Made by a program: the position numbers and the translations under genes. A stretch of DNA of 64,000 bases from Streptomyces venezuelae (GTDB lineage: Bacteria; Actinomycetota; Actinomycetes; Streptomycetales; Streptomycetaceae), in assembly GCF_008642275.1 (NCBI RefSeq), contig NZ_CP029189.1:930001-994000 (forward strand). The letters are read 5' to 3'. Positions within the stretch are counted from its first letter, which is position 1. Each line of letters begins with the position of its first letter. The notes under the pieces were generated by a model. It was not told the origin of the DNA. It was given only the letters and a program-made list of their open reading frames with translations, and ran no database searches. Positions 6,906 to 14,169 of the stretch are shown in pieces.

Positions 6906-9900
6906 ATGGGGGATGTCTTGGGGGATCCGGACCACCGGCGCGAGACCGGCCGCCCGCACGCGTCCGACGACGCCGCGATGCCCTTTCCCGCACAGCTGAG
7001 ACGTCTGCGGGTGCAACGTGGCCTGTCCCTCGCGGACCTCGCCCGGCAGACGCACTACAGCAAGGGCTATCTGAGCAAGATCGAGACCGGCTCGAAGCGC
7101 GTCACCGTCGACGTCGCACGCCGCTGCGACGAGGTACTGCGGGCCGGGGGTGAACTGGTGCGGCTGGTCCGGGAACCGGGGCCGCGCGACGGCGTCGGGG
7201 GCGGGGGCGGCGGGAGCGACGCCGGTCCGCAGGCGGACGGCCAGTGCCCCTACCAGGGCCTGCCGGCCTTCACCGCGCGGGAGGCCCGCTGGTTCTTCGG
7301 GCGGGATCGGGCTACGGCCGAGCTGATCGAGCGGGTCTTCGAACGGATCGGGGAGGGGCCGCTGATGCTGCTCGCCCCGTCGGGCGCGGGCAAGTCCTCC
7401 CTGCTGAACGCCGGTCTGGTGGCGGCGCTGCGCGGGGGCGGCTTCCCGGTGCCGGGCTCCGACAGCTGGCCCGTACTGCGGTTCACGCCCACCGCGGACC
7501 CGCTGGAGGAGCTCGTGGCCTGCGCCGCGAAGGCGCTGGGGGGCGATCTCGGCGTCACCGCGGGCGAGGTGCGGGACCGGCCGTCCGCGCTGCTCGAAGC
7601 CGTCCGGCGGTGCGCGGGCGGTACCCCGGCGGACGGCCCGGACCGGACGCCGCCGCCCCCGCGTCCGGTGCTGATCGTCGACCAGTTCGAGGAGCTGTTC
7701 ACTCTGTGCTCCGACGAGGACGAGCGGCGTGCGTTCGTCCGGGTGCTGTGCGCGCTGGCGACCGCGCCCGCACCGGCCGGCCCCGCCGCGGACCCGCCCG
7801 ACCCCGCCGTCGTGGTGCTCGGCGTACGGGCCGACTTCTCCGGGAGCTGCCTGGACCTGCCGGAGCTGGCCCCGGTCTTCGCCCGGGGGCTGTTCGTCCT
7901 GCCCGCCATGTCCCTGGCCGAGCTGCGGGAGTCGATCGCCCGCCCGGCGGAGCTCGCCGGCCTCACCCTCCAGCCGGGTCTGTTCCCACTGCTGATGCGC
8001 GACGCCGGAGTGCGCGACGACCAGCCCGACCGGGCGCCGTCCGGGGTGCTCCCCCTCGTCTCGCACGCCCTGCTGGCCACCTGGCGCCGGCGCGAGGGCG
8101 CCACCTTGACCGTGGACGGGTACGAGCGCACCGGCGGCATCCAGGGGGCGATCGCCCGCACCGCCGAGGAGGTGTTCACCCGCCTGTACCCGGCCGAGCA
8201 GAACACGCTCCGCCGCGTCCTGGTCCGGCTGGTGCACGTCGCCGACGGTACGGGGGCCACGCGCCGCCGGATGAGCCGGACCGCCCTGATGGAACAGCTG
8301 GCCGATGCGGGCCCCGCCGCGGCCGCGCTCGACACTTTCGTACGGGCCCGCCTGATCACCATGGACAGCGACACCGTGGAGATCACCCACGAGGCCCTGC
8401 TGCACGCCTGGCCGCGGCTGCGCGGCTGGATCAGCGCCGACCGGGCCGGGCTCCTGGTCCACCAGCAACTGGCCCACGCCGCCGCCGAATGGGAGCGTGA
8501 GGGACGCGATCCGTCCGCGCTGCACCGCGGGACCCGGCTGGAGACCGCCCGGGCCTGGGCCGACGAACACGACGGCAGGAGCCGGCTCGGCCCGCTGGAG
8601 TCCGCCTTCCTGCGGGCGAGCCAGGACGCGCAGCACGGCCGTGAGCGGCAGGCGGGGCGTCAGGTGCGGCTGCGGCAGTGGGCGCTGGCGACGCTCGTGG
8701 TCCTGCTGGTCCTCGCCGTGGGCGCGGGCGGGCTCGCGTACCAGCAGCGCGCGGGCGCGCTCGGCCAGGAGCGCGTGGCCCGTTCGCGGGCACTGGCCCT
8801 GCAGTCCGCGGCGCTGGCCTCGGGCCGGCCGGAGGCCTCGATGCTGCTCGCGGCGGAGGCGTACCGGACCTCGGCCACGAGCGAAGCCCGCGGGGCGCTG
8901 CTGAGCACCCAGTCCCAGCCGTTCATCGCCCGGCTGGGCGGGCACGGGGGGCCGGTCAACGCGGTGGCCTTCGGCCCGGGCAACGGCATGCTGGCGACGG
9001 CCGGTTCGGACGGGAAGGTGATCCTGCGGAGGGTGGCCGACCGCCGGACGATCGCGACCTTCACCATGCCCGGGCGGGTGCGCGCGGTGACCTTCAGTCC
9101 CGACGGGTCGATGCTCGCGGCCACCTCCACGGACGGGCCGGCGCAGCTCTGGGACACCGCCGGGCACGGCGCGGGGGCGCGGCTCCCGGCGAGTACGACG
9201 GGGTCCAGGGCGGTGGCCTTCGCACCCGACGGGCGGAGCCTGGCCGTCGCCGGTGCCGACGGGGCGATCGGGCTGTGGGACGCCGCCGGGGACCACCGCG
9301 CGCTCGCATCGCTCACCGGGCACACCGGGCGGGTGAACGCCCTGGCGTACGCCGCCGACGGCCGGACGCTGGTGTCGGCCGGTGCCGACCGGACCGTCCG
9401 GCTGTGGGATCCGGTGGAGGCGGGTCCGCTCGCGGTCCTCACCGGGCACACCGACGAGGTGCTCGGCGTGGCGTTCGCGCCGGACGGCCGTACGGTCGCC
9501 ACGGGGGGCGTCGACCGCACGGTCCGGCTGTGGGACGTGGCCGGGCGCCGGGCGACCGCCACGCTCAGCGGGCACAGCGACGACGTGAACGCCGTCGCCT
9601 ACACCCCGGACGGGACGACGGTCGTCAGCGCGGGCGGCGACGGTACGACCCGGCTGTGGGACGTGGCCGGGGGCCGGGCGGCGGCCACGCTGGCCGGGCA
9701 CACCGACTACGTCCTCGGGGTGGCCGTGGACGGCGGTGGCACGGTGCTGGCCACCGCCGGTTTCGACCAGTCGGTGGTGCTGTGGGACCTGCGGGGCGCG
9801 GCCTTGGCGTCGCGGCCGTTCACGGAGATCTGGCACGCCGCGTACAGCCCGGACGGGAAGTGGCTGGCGACCGCGGAGGCGGATCACGCGGTACGGCTGT

Positions 9901-10736
9901 GGGACGTCTCGGGGCGCCGCGTCGTGGCCACGTTCACGGGGCACGCCGAGACGGTGTTCTCGGTGGCCTTCGCGCCCGACGGGCGGACTCTGGCCTCGGC
10001 CGGCTCCGACGGCACGATCCGGCTGTGGGACACGGCGGTCCACGGCCGGTCCGCCGTGCTCGACGGCCCGGGCGGGACCGTGTTCTCGGTGGTCTTCTCA
10101 CCGGACGGGCGGACGCTCGCCTCGGCCGGCTCCGACGGCACCGTACGGCTGTGGGACGTGGCGGGGCGCCGGCAGCTGGCCGTGCTGACGGGGCACACGG
10201 ACTTCGCCAACGACGTGGCGTTCAGCCCCGACGGGCGCACCCTGGCGAGCGCCGGGGACGATCTGACGGTCCGGCTGTGGGACGTGGCGGGGCGCCGCCC
10301 GCTCGCCGTCCTCACCGGCCACCGGGGCGCGGTGCGCGGTGTGGCCTTCGGCCCGGACGGGCGGACGCTGGCGAGCAGCGGCAACGACGGGACCGTACGG
10401 CTGTGGGACGCGCGGCTCCACCGCTTCGAGGCGGCACTGGCCGGGCACACGGGTTCGGCGCGGGGCATCGCCTTCTCCCCCGACGGCCGCACGCTCGCGA
10501 GCAGTGGCAACGACCGCACGGTGCGGCTGTGGGACGTGGCCGGGCGCCGGACGGTGGCCGCGCTGTCCGGCCACACGAACGCGGTGTGGGGCGTCGTCTT
10601 CGCTCCCGACGGACGGACGGTGGCCAGCAGCAGTACGGACGGCACCGTACGGCTGTGGGACCTGGACGTCGGGGCGCGGCTGGCGGTGGTCGACAGACTG
10701 CGGGCGGCCGGGTCCGGGGGCGGGGCGGGGCCGTAG
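6906..10736 (+). CDS. HTH-nSTAND1-WD40 repeat protein
   Basis: The 1276-residue protein starts with an XRE-type helix-turn-helix (about 25-80; LSLADLARQTHYSKGYLSKI). An nSTAND1 NTPase follows, with Walker A (APSGAGKSS, about 157) and Walker B (LIVDQFEELF, about 257), plus helical STAND segments to about 590. One transmembrane segment (about 594-613, LATLVVLLVLAVGAGGLAY) comes next, then 14 WD40 repeats from about residue 679. Fourteen repeats would make two seven-bladed propellers. STAND proteins are known as switch NTPases that assemble on a signal; the propeller would be the sensor and, if outside the membrane, extracellular. HTH and Walker site would then be cytoplasmic. No toxic effector domain is visible, so a regulatory role is more likely than defence. 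Confidence 0.88.
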   Translation: MGDVLGDPDHRRETGRPHASDDAAMPFPAQLRRLRVQRGLSLADLARQTHYSKGYLSKIETGSKRVTVDVARRCDEVLRAGGELVRLVREPGPRDGVGGGGGGSDAGPQADGQCPYQGLPAFTAREARWFFGRDRATAELIERVFERIGEGPLMLLAPSGAGKSSLLNAGLVAALRGGGFPVPGSDSWPVLRFTPTADPLEELVACAAKALGGDLGVTAGEVRDRPSALLEAVRRCAGGTPADGPDRTPPPPRPVLIVDQFEELFTLCSDEDERRAFVRVLCALATAPAPAGPAADPPDPAVVVLGVRADFSGSCLDLPELAPVFARGLFVLPAMSLAELRESIARPAELAGLTLQPGLFPLLMRDAGVRDDQPDRAPSGVLPLVSHALLATWRRREGATLTVDGYERTGGIQGAIARTAEEVFTRLYPAEQNTLRRVLVRLVHVADGTGATRRRMSRTALMEQLADAGPAAAALDTFVRARLITMDSDTVEITHEALLHAWPRLRGWISADRAGLLVHQQLAHAAAEWEREGRDPSALHRGTRLETARAWADEHDGRSRLGPLESAFLRASQDAQHGRERQAGRQVRLRQWALATLVVLLVLAVGAGGLAYQQRAGALGQERVARSRALALQSAALASGRPEASMLLAAEAYRTSATSEARGALLSTQSQPFIARLGGHGGPVNAVAFGPGNGMLATAGSDGKVILRRVADRRTIATFTMPGRVRAVTFSPDGSMLAATSTDGPAQLWDTAGHGAGARLPASTTGSRAVAFAPDGRSLAVAGADGAIGLWDAAGDHRALASLTGHTGRVNALAYAADGRTLVSAGADRTVRLWDPVEAGPLAVLTGHTDEVLGVAFAPDGRTVATGGVDRTVRLWDVAGRRATATLSGHSDDVNAVAYTPDGTTVVSAGGDGTTRLWDVAGGRAAATLAGHTDYVLGVAVDGGGTVLATAGFDQSVVLWDLRGAALASRPFTEIWHAAYSPDGKWLATAEADHAVRLWDVSGRRVVATFTGHAETVFSVAFAPDGRTLASAGSDGTIRLWDTAVHGRSAVLDGPGGTVFSVVFSPDGRTLASAGSDGTVRLWDVAGRRQLAVLTGHTDFANDVAFSPDGRTLASAGDDLTVRLWDVAGRRPLAVLTGHRGAVRGVAFGPDGRTLASSGNDGTVRLWDARLHRFEAALAGHTGSARGIAFSPDGRTLASSGNDRTVRLWDVAGRRTVAALSGHTNAVWGVVFAPDGRTVASSSTDGTVRLWDLDVGARLAVVDRLRAAGSGGGAGP
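8940..10680 (+). repeat. Fourteen in-frame WD40 repeats of about 126 nt
   Basis: Fourteen units of about 40-42 codons, each with a GH near the start, PDG(R/K) in the middle and LWD near the end. Units 1-3 and 7-8 are the most diverged; units 9-14 are close to each other even in DNA sequence (repeated blocks such as CGGCTGTGGGACGTGGC). Confidence 0.9.
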
Positions 10737-10963
10737 GCGCGGCGCCGGTCCTGCGCGAGGGCGTGCCGGACCGGCGGAGCCCGGCTCCGGAACGACCTGC
10801 CCCGGGAGACGGAGGCTGCCCGGGCCCCCGTGGCTCGCGGCCCGCCCGGCCGTGGTGTTCGCCCGGTCGGCCCACCGTGTCGGCCGCCGGGCGCGTGACC
10901 TGTCCTGACCCGCCCTGGACCGGGAGGTCGTCGCGGCCACGCGCCGGGCGGCCGGCTGGTCCG

Positions 10964-12529
10964 TCAGCTGTCGCGGACCGCGACGATGCCGTTGAAGACG
11001 CCGACGTACGCGGTGCCGTCGGGGCCGAGGGTGATCGGGGCCCAGTTGTTGTCGAAGAGCGGACCGGTGCCGGTCAGCTGCCGCCAGCGGCGCTCACCCG
11101 TGCGGAAGTCCACGGCCGTGAGGTACCAGGCGTCGATGCCCCAGGCGTTCGGCTCCTTCTCGTAGAAGTAGAGCAGCCCGTTGGCGGTGGAGAGCTTCGG
11201 GACGACGGAGGGAGCGCGGATCGCGCTCTCCCAGACCGTGTCGCAGCCGCTGCCGTCGGGGCGGACGTCGATGCGGGCCACTCCGCCCACGACGGACTTG
11301 CCCAGAAGCAGGGTGGTGGGGTTCTCGTAGCCGTAGTTGTTCTCGACGACGATGCTGTTGCCCCAGGTGATCAGGGAGTTGTCCGTGGTCGAGGCGCCGG
11401 AGCCGAAGACGGGCACCCTGCAGACGAGCCGCCGGTCGGCCGGCACGTCCACGCCCCGCTTGTAGACCAGGACGTTCATCCGGTCGTCGGCGTTGTCGGT
11501 GATGGCGACGTAGCCCTGGCCGAAGAGGTCCGGGGTGGTGCCCGAACCCTGGTTGACCGAACCGGGTTTCGGCGCGGTGCCCCGGTCGTACGTCTGGCGC
11601 CACTGGATCTCGGGGGTGCCGTCGGGGCCGGCACGGAAGCTGTAGAGCGCGTGGTCGGAGACGATGGAGACCCCGTCCTCCGCGACCGAGAACGAGTTCT
11701 GGATCTCCTCGCCCGCGAGCCGGACGGAGCGGATCCGGTCGGTCGCCGGATCCACCGTGCCGACCCGGCCCTGGCGGGTGACCCACCAGATGCGGCCGTT
11801 CCAGTCGGGCATGACGGAGGTGACGGGGTCACAGGTGCCGCTGGGCCACAGGTTGGTCCAGGTCACGCAGTCGTGCGGGACGTGCCCGGTGAGGTCCCAG
11901 TCGTCGTCGACCGTGAACTTCCAGCTCCCGTCGGGGTTCTGGGAGTGGGACAGGCGCAGGACGTGCTGGCGGGAGTCGGCCAGCACGGCGCGGTCCTGGT
12001 CGTCCAGGTAGAAGTAGGCACCGCCCGAGGTGTCCTTGAATATCTTCGCGAAGTCGAGCGAGGTGATCGCCTCGACGGTCGAGGAGCGCTGCGGGAGCTG
12101 GTGTTCGGCGAGGGTGGCGAGCGTCCGGGGCTCCAGGAGCTTGACCTTGAAGCCGGAGAAGGTGCCGCACACCGTGACGAGCCGGCCGGCCGAGTCGAAG
12201 GTCGCGGTGGCGCACTCGCCGCCGAGCGCGGCGATCTTCTCGCTGGTCACCTTCGGGTTCTTGCCGAGCGGCCCCGCCCAGGGGGCCGTGGCGCTGCCCG
12301 CCGCGTCGGAGTGCATGCCGCTGCGGCCGTTGGGCGCGAGGAAGGGGTGCTGCGGCGGCGCCTCGCCGGGCAGGGGGACGGCGGCCGCGGGGGTGCCGTC
12401 GTAGTGGGTGACGAGGCGGTGGCCGGGGGCCTTGGGTATCTCCTCGGCCTGGGCCGGCGAGCCCCCGTACATCACCGTGAGTGCGGCGACGACGGGCAGC
12501 ACGGCACAGTTCAGCGGTCTTCGGAACAT
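10964..12529 (-). CDS. Secreted protein, probable beta-propeller, unknown function
   Basis: The 521-residue protein starts at ATG 12529 with GGAGGAG 5-10 nt upstream; longer in-frame starts lack a ribosome site and would bury the signal peptide. The signal peptide (RRPLNCAVLPVVAALTVMYG, cleavage near PAQAEE) is clear. The mature protein is rich in short Asp/Gly strands (ATFDSAGRLVTVCGTF, GRIWWVTRQGRVGTVDPAT, GPDGTAYVGVFNGIVAV) typical of quinoprotein- or SMP30-like beta-propellers. I recognise no catalytic motif. About six Cys suggest disulfides. It is transcribed convergently with the WD40 gene, with a 227-nt gap that holds nothing I can name. Export is secure; function is unknown. Confidence 0.75.
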   Translation of the reverse strand: MFRRPLNCAVLPVVAALTVMYGGSPAQAEEIPKAPGHRLVTHYDGTPAAAVPLPGEAPPQHPFLAPNGRSGMHSDAAGSATAPWAGPLGKNPKVTSEKIAALGGECATATFDSAGRLVTVCGTFSGFKVKLLEPRTLATLAEHQLPQRSSTVEAITSLDFAKIFKDTSGGAYFYLDDQDRAVLADSRQHVLRLSHSQNPDGSWKFTVDDDWDLTGHVPHDCVTWTNLWPSGTCDPVTSVMPDWNGRIWWVTRQGRVGTVDPATDRIRSVRLAGEEIQNSFSVAEDGVSIVSDHALYSFRAGPDGTPEIQWRQTYDRGTAPKPGSVNQGSGTTPDLFGQGYVAITDNADDRMNVLVYKRGVDVPADRRLVCRVPVFGSGASTTDNSLITWGNSIVVENNYGYENPTTLLLGKSVVGGVARIDVRPDGSGCDTVWESAIRAPSVVPKLSTANGLLYFYEKEPNAWGIDAWYLTAVDFRTGERRWRQLTGTGPLFDNNWAPITLGPDGTAYVGVFNGIVAVRDS

Positions 12530-12657
12530 CCGGACTCCTCCATGTCTCTGAGCGTTGTTGACATTGCGTCTGATGTCGCGCCGCCGCCAGACGCTAGATC
12601 GCACCGCCCGAGGAGTCCATGGAAGGGCCCGATGATTCACGAAGGCGCAACAGTCGA

Positions 12658-12852
12658 TCAAGGGTTGAGGCTGGACACGACGTTCGCGGTGGCCGTCAGG
12701 CCGTTGTGGATGGTCGTGGCCATGCTGCTGCTGGCGAGGTAGAAGCCCAGCAGCGCGCAGACGACGGCGTGCGAGAACTTGAGACCGCCGCTGCGCAGGA
12801 AGATCCAGGCCAGGATGAGGAGCAGGACGACCACCGAGAGGGAAATCACCAT
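12658..12852 (-). CDS. Small two-helix membrane protein
   Basis: The 64-residue protein starts at ATG 12852, chosen because AAGGAGG lies 6 nt upstream; an earlier in-frame ATG at 12876 has no such site. It has two predicted membrane helices (VISLSVVVLLLILAWIFL; HAVVCALLGFYLASSS) joined by RSGGLKFS, and a polar C-terminal tail. I do not recognise a characterised family, although the sequence has the feel of a conserved Streptomyces membrane protein. It is separate from the secreted beta-propeller gene downstream (128 nt gap). Confidence 0.7.
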   Translation of the reverse strand: MVISLSVVVLLLILAWIFLRSGGLKFSHAVVCALLGFYLASSSMATTIHNGLTATANVVSSLNP

Positions 12853-13102
12853 CGAAACCTCCTTACTCGCCGTCATGGTGGCGCAGGAGGGGGTGCCTTC
12901 GGGCGAAACACGTGTCCGCCGTACGGGTGTTGACCGTCGGTGACGGCCGGTCGGTCCTTGACGAACCCGTCGCGGACCGGCGGCTCGTGCGGTCGCCCGC
13001 CTTCCGCCTTGATGCCGGAGCGGGGACGGAGGAACACGAATCCGGGCACACCACGGGCCGCCGGGTGCAGGGGTCTTGTCGGGCTGCCACCCGCCGTGCC
13101 AT

Positions 13103-13118
13103 ATATGTCTAGACCATT
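13103..13118. promoter_or_regulatory. Candidate DasR-type (dre-like) operator
   Basis: ATATGTCTAGACCATT matches 12 of 16 positions of the dre consensus ACTGGTCTAGACCAGT, including the full GTCTAGAC core. It lies 23 nt before the GTG of the FN3 lipoprotein gene. The AT-rich flank stands out in this GC-rich DNA. Assignment to DasR is inference; the 289-nt intergenic stretch 12853-13141 shows nothing else I can name. Confidence 0.4.
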
Positions 13119-13141
13119 AAGGAAGCCGAGGAAGGCACCCC

Positions 13142-14107
13142 GTGCGACGCAGCGCCCCCACGCTCGCCCTCTGCCTGGCCGTCTCGGGCATCACCGGCAT
13201 CACCACCCTCACGGCCTGCACCGCGCCCGACACCCGGCCCCCGCCCGCCCCCGCCGGGCTGACCGCCCAGGCCGGCAGCGCCACCAGCGTGCACGTCATG
13301 TGGGACGCGGCGGCCGACCAGGACGGGGTGACCGGCTACCAGGTCTTCGAAGCCGGCCGCCTGGTCCGCGAACTCCCCGCCGAGAAGACCATGGTCGACA
13401 TCACCGGCCTCGCCCCGCAGACCGGTTACGTCTTCACGGTCCGGGCCGAGGACGCCGCCGGGAACCTCTCGTCACCCGGCCCCGCCGCCCAGGTCACCAC
13501 CCCGGCCGCCAAGGCCGAGGACCGTACGGCCCCCACCTCCCCGGCCGCCACCACCGCCCTGGCGACCGGGCCCCGGTCCGCCCGGGTGACCTGGACGGCG
13601 GCGACCGACGACACCGGGGTCACGGCCTACGACGTCTACCAGGGCGGCGTCCGGATCCACACCGCCGGCCCCGGCGAGACCTCCACGGCCCTGGACAGCC
13701 TCCGGCCGGACACCGTCTACACCTTCACCGTCCGGGCCCGCGACGGGGCCGACAACTCCTCCCCCGACGGCCCCGCAGTGGACGTGACGACCCCGCCCGC
13801 CTCCGGCAACGGCCCCGGGACGGCCCCCGCCGAGTTCGCCGCGACGGCCTCCCCCGGCACCGTCACCCTGACCTGGACCGCCCCGGACACCGGGGGCGAG
13901 ACGACGGAGTACGAGCTGTACGTCAACGGAACGCCCACGACCGTCATCCAGTTCGGAGCGGGTGCCGTACCCAGCGGCCGGGCGGAGCACCGGCTCACGG
14001 TGGCCGAGCCGACCGGCACGGTGTGGGCCGTGAAACTGCGGGCCAGACTCCCCGACGGCAACTGGGGATCCTTCTCGGCGGAGCGGCGGATCACACTCCT
14101 CGCGTGA
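13142..14107 (+). CDS. Lipoprotein with three fibronectin type III domains
   Basis: The 321-residue protein starts at GTG 13142 after GAGGAAGG. It has a lipoprotein signal peptide whose lipobox is LTAC, so Cys about 27 would be lipidated after cleavage. Three FN3-like repeats follow (about 37-120, 128-214, 222-320), each with the typical W-x-A (VMWDAAAD, VTWTAATD, LTWTAPD), a YxV/YEL strand and T(V/Y)YTFTVRARD. FN3 domains in actinomycete secreted proteins usually act as spacers or carbohydrate-surface adhesion modules. There is no catalytic domain. A dre-like site upstream suggests a link to aminosugar metabolism, but that is inference. Confidence 0.85.
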   Translation: MRRSAPTLALCLAVSGITGITTLTACTAPDTRPPPAPAGLTAQAGSATSVHVMWDAAADQDGVTGYQVFEAGRLVRELPAEKTMVDITGLAPQTGYVFTVRAEDAAGNLSSPGPAAQVTTPAAKAEDRTAPTSPAATTALATGPRSARVTWTAATDDTGVTAYDVYQGGVRIHTAGPGETSTALDSLRPDTVYTFTVRARDGADNSSPDGPAVDVTTPPASGNGPGTAPAEFAATASPGTVTLTWTAPDTGGETTEYELYVNGTPTTVIQFGAGAVPSGRAEHRLTVAEPTGTVWAVKLRARLPDGNWGSFSAERRITLLA

Positions 14108-14169
14108 AAGAAGACACCGATCCGGCCTGAACGGCACGGCCGCACAGGAAGATCGCGCACAATACATCC

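Noticed and set aside
5544..10043. A 1499-codon minus-strand open frame opposite the DM13, I36-like and WD40 genes
   Set aside because: It is a shadow: GC-rich codons keep the antisense frame open, the composition is Arg/Gly/Pro-rich with no domain, and the plus-strand WD40 frame is certain.
6906..10736. Anti-phage defence reading of the STAND-WD40 protein
   Set aside because: No nuclease, protease or TIR effector domain and no other defence genes around; the HTH favours regulation.
10737..10963. Possible gene or terminator between the WD40 and secreted propeller genes
   Set aside because: Only a weak 6-bp hairpin (CGGAGC/GCTCCG) and no codon-biased frame were visible.
8678..12742. A 1354-codon plus-strand frame crossing the WD40 end and the secreted propeller gene
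   Set aside because: Antisense/out-of-frame shadow across two well-supported genes.
12912..13112. Small plus-strand open frame before the FN3 lipoprotein gene
   Set aside because: Not hydrophobic, no good ribosome site, ends inside the candidate operator; looks like chance in GC-rich DNA.
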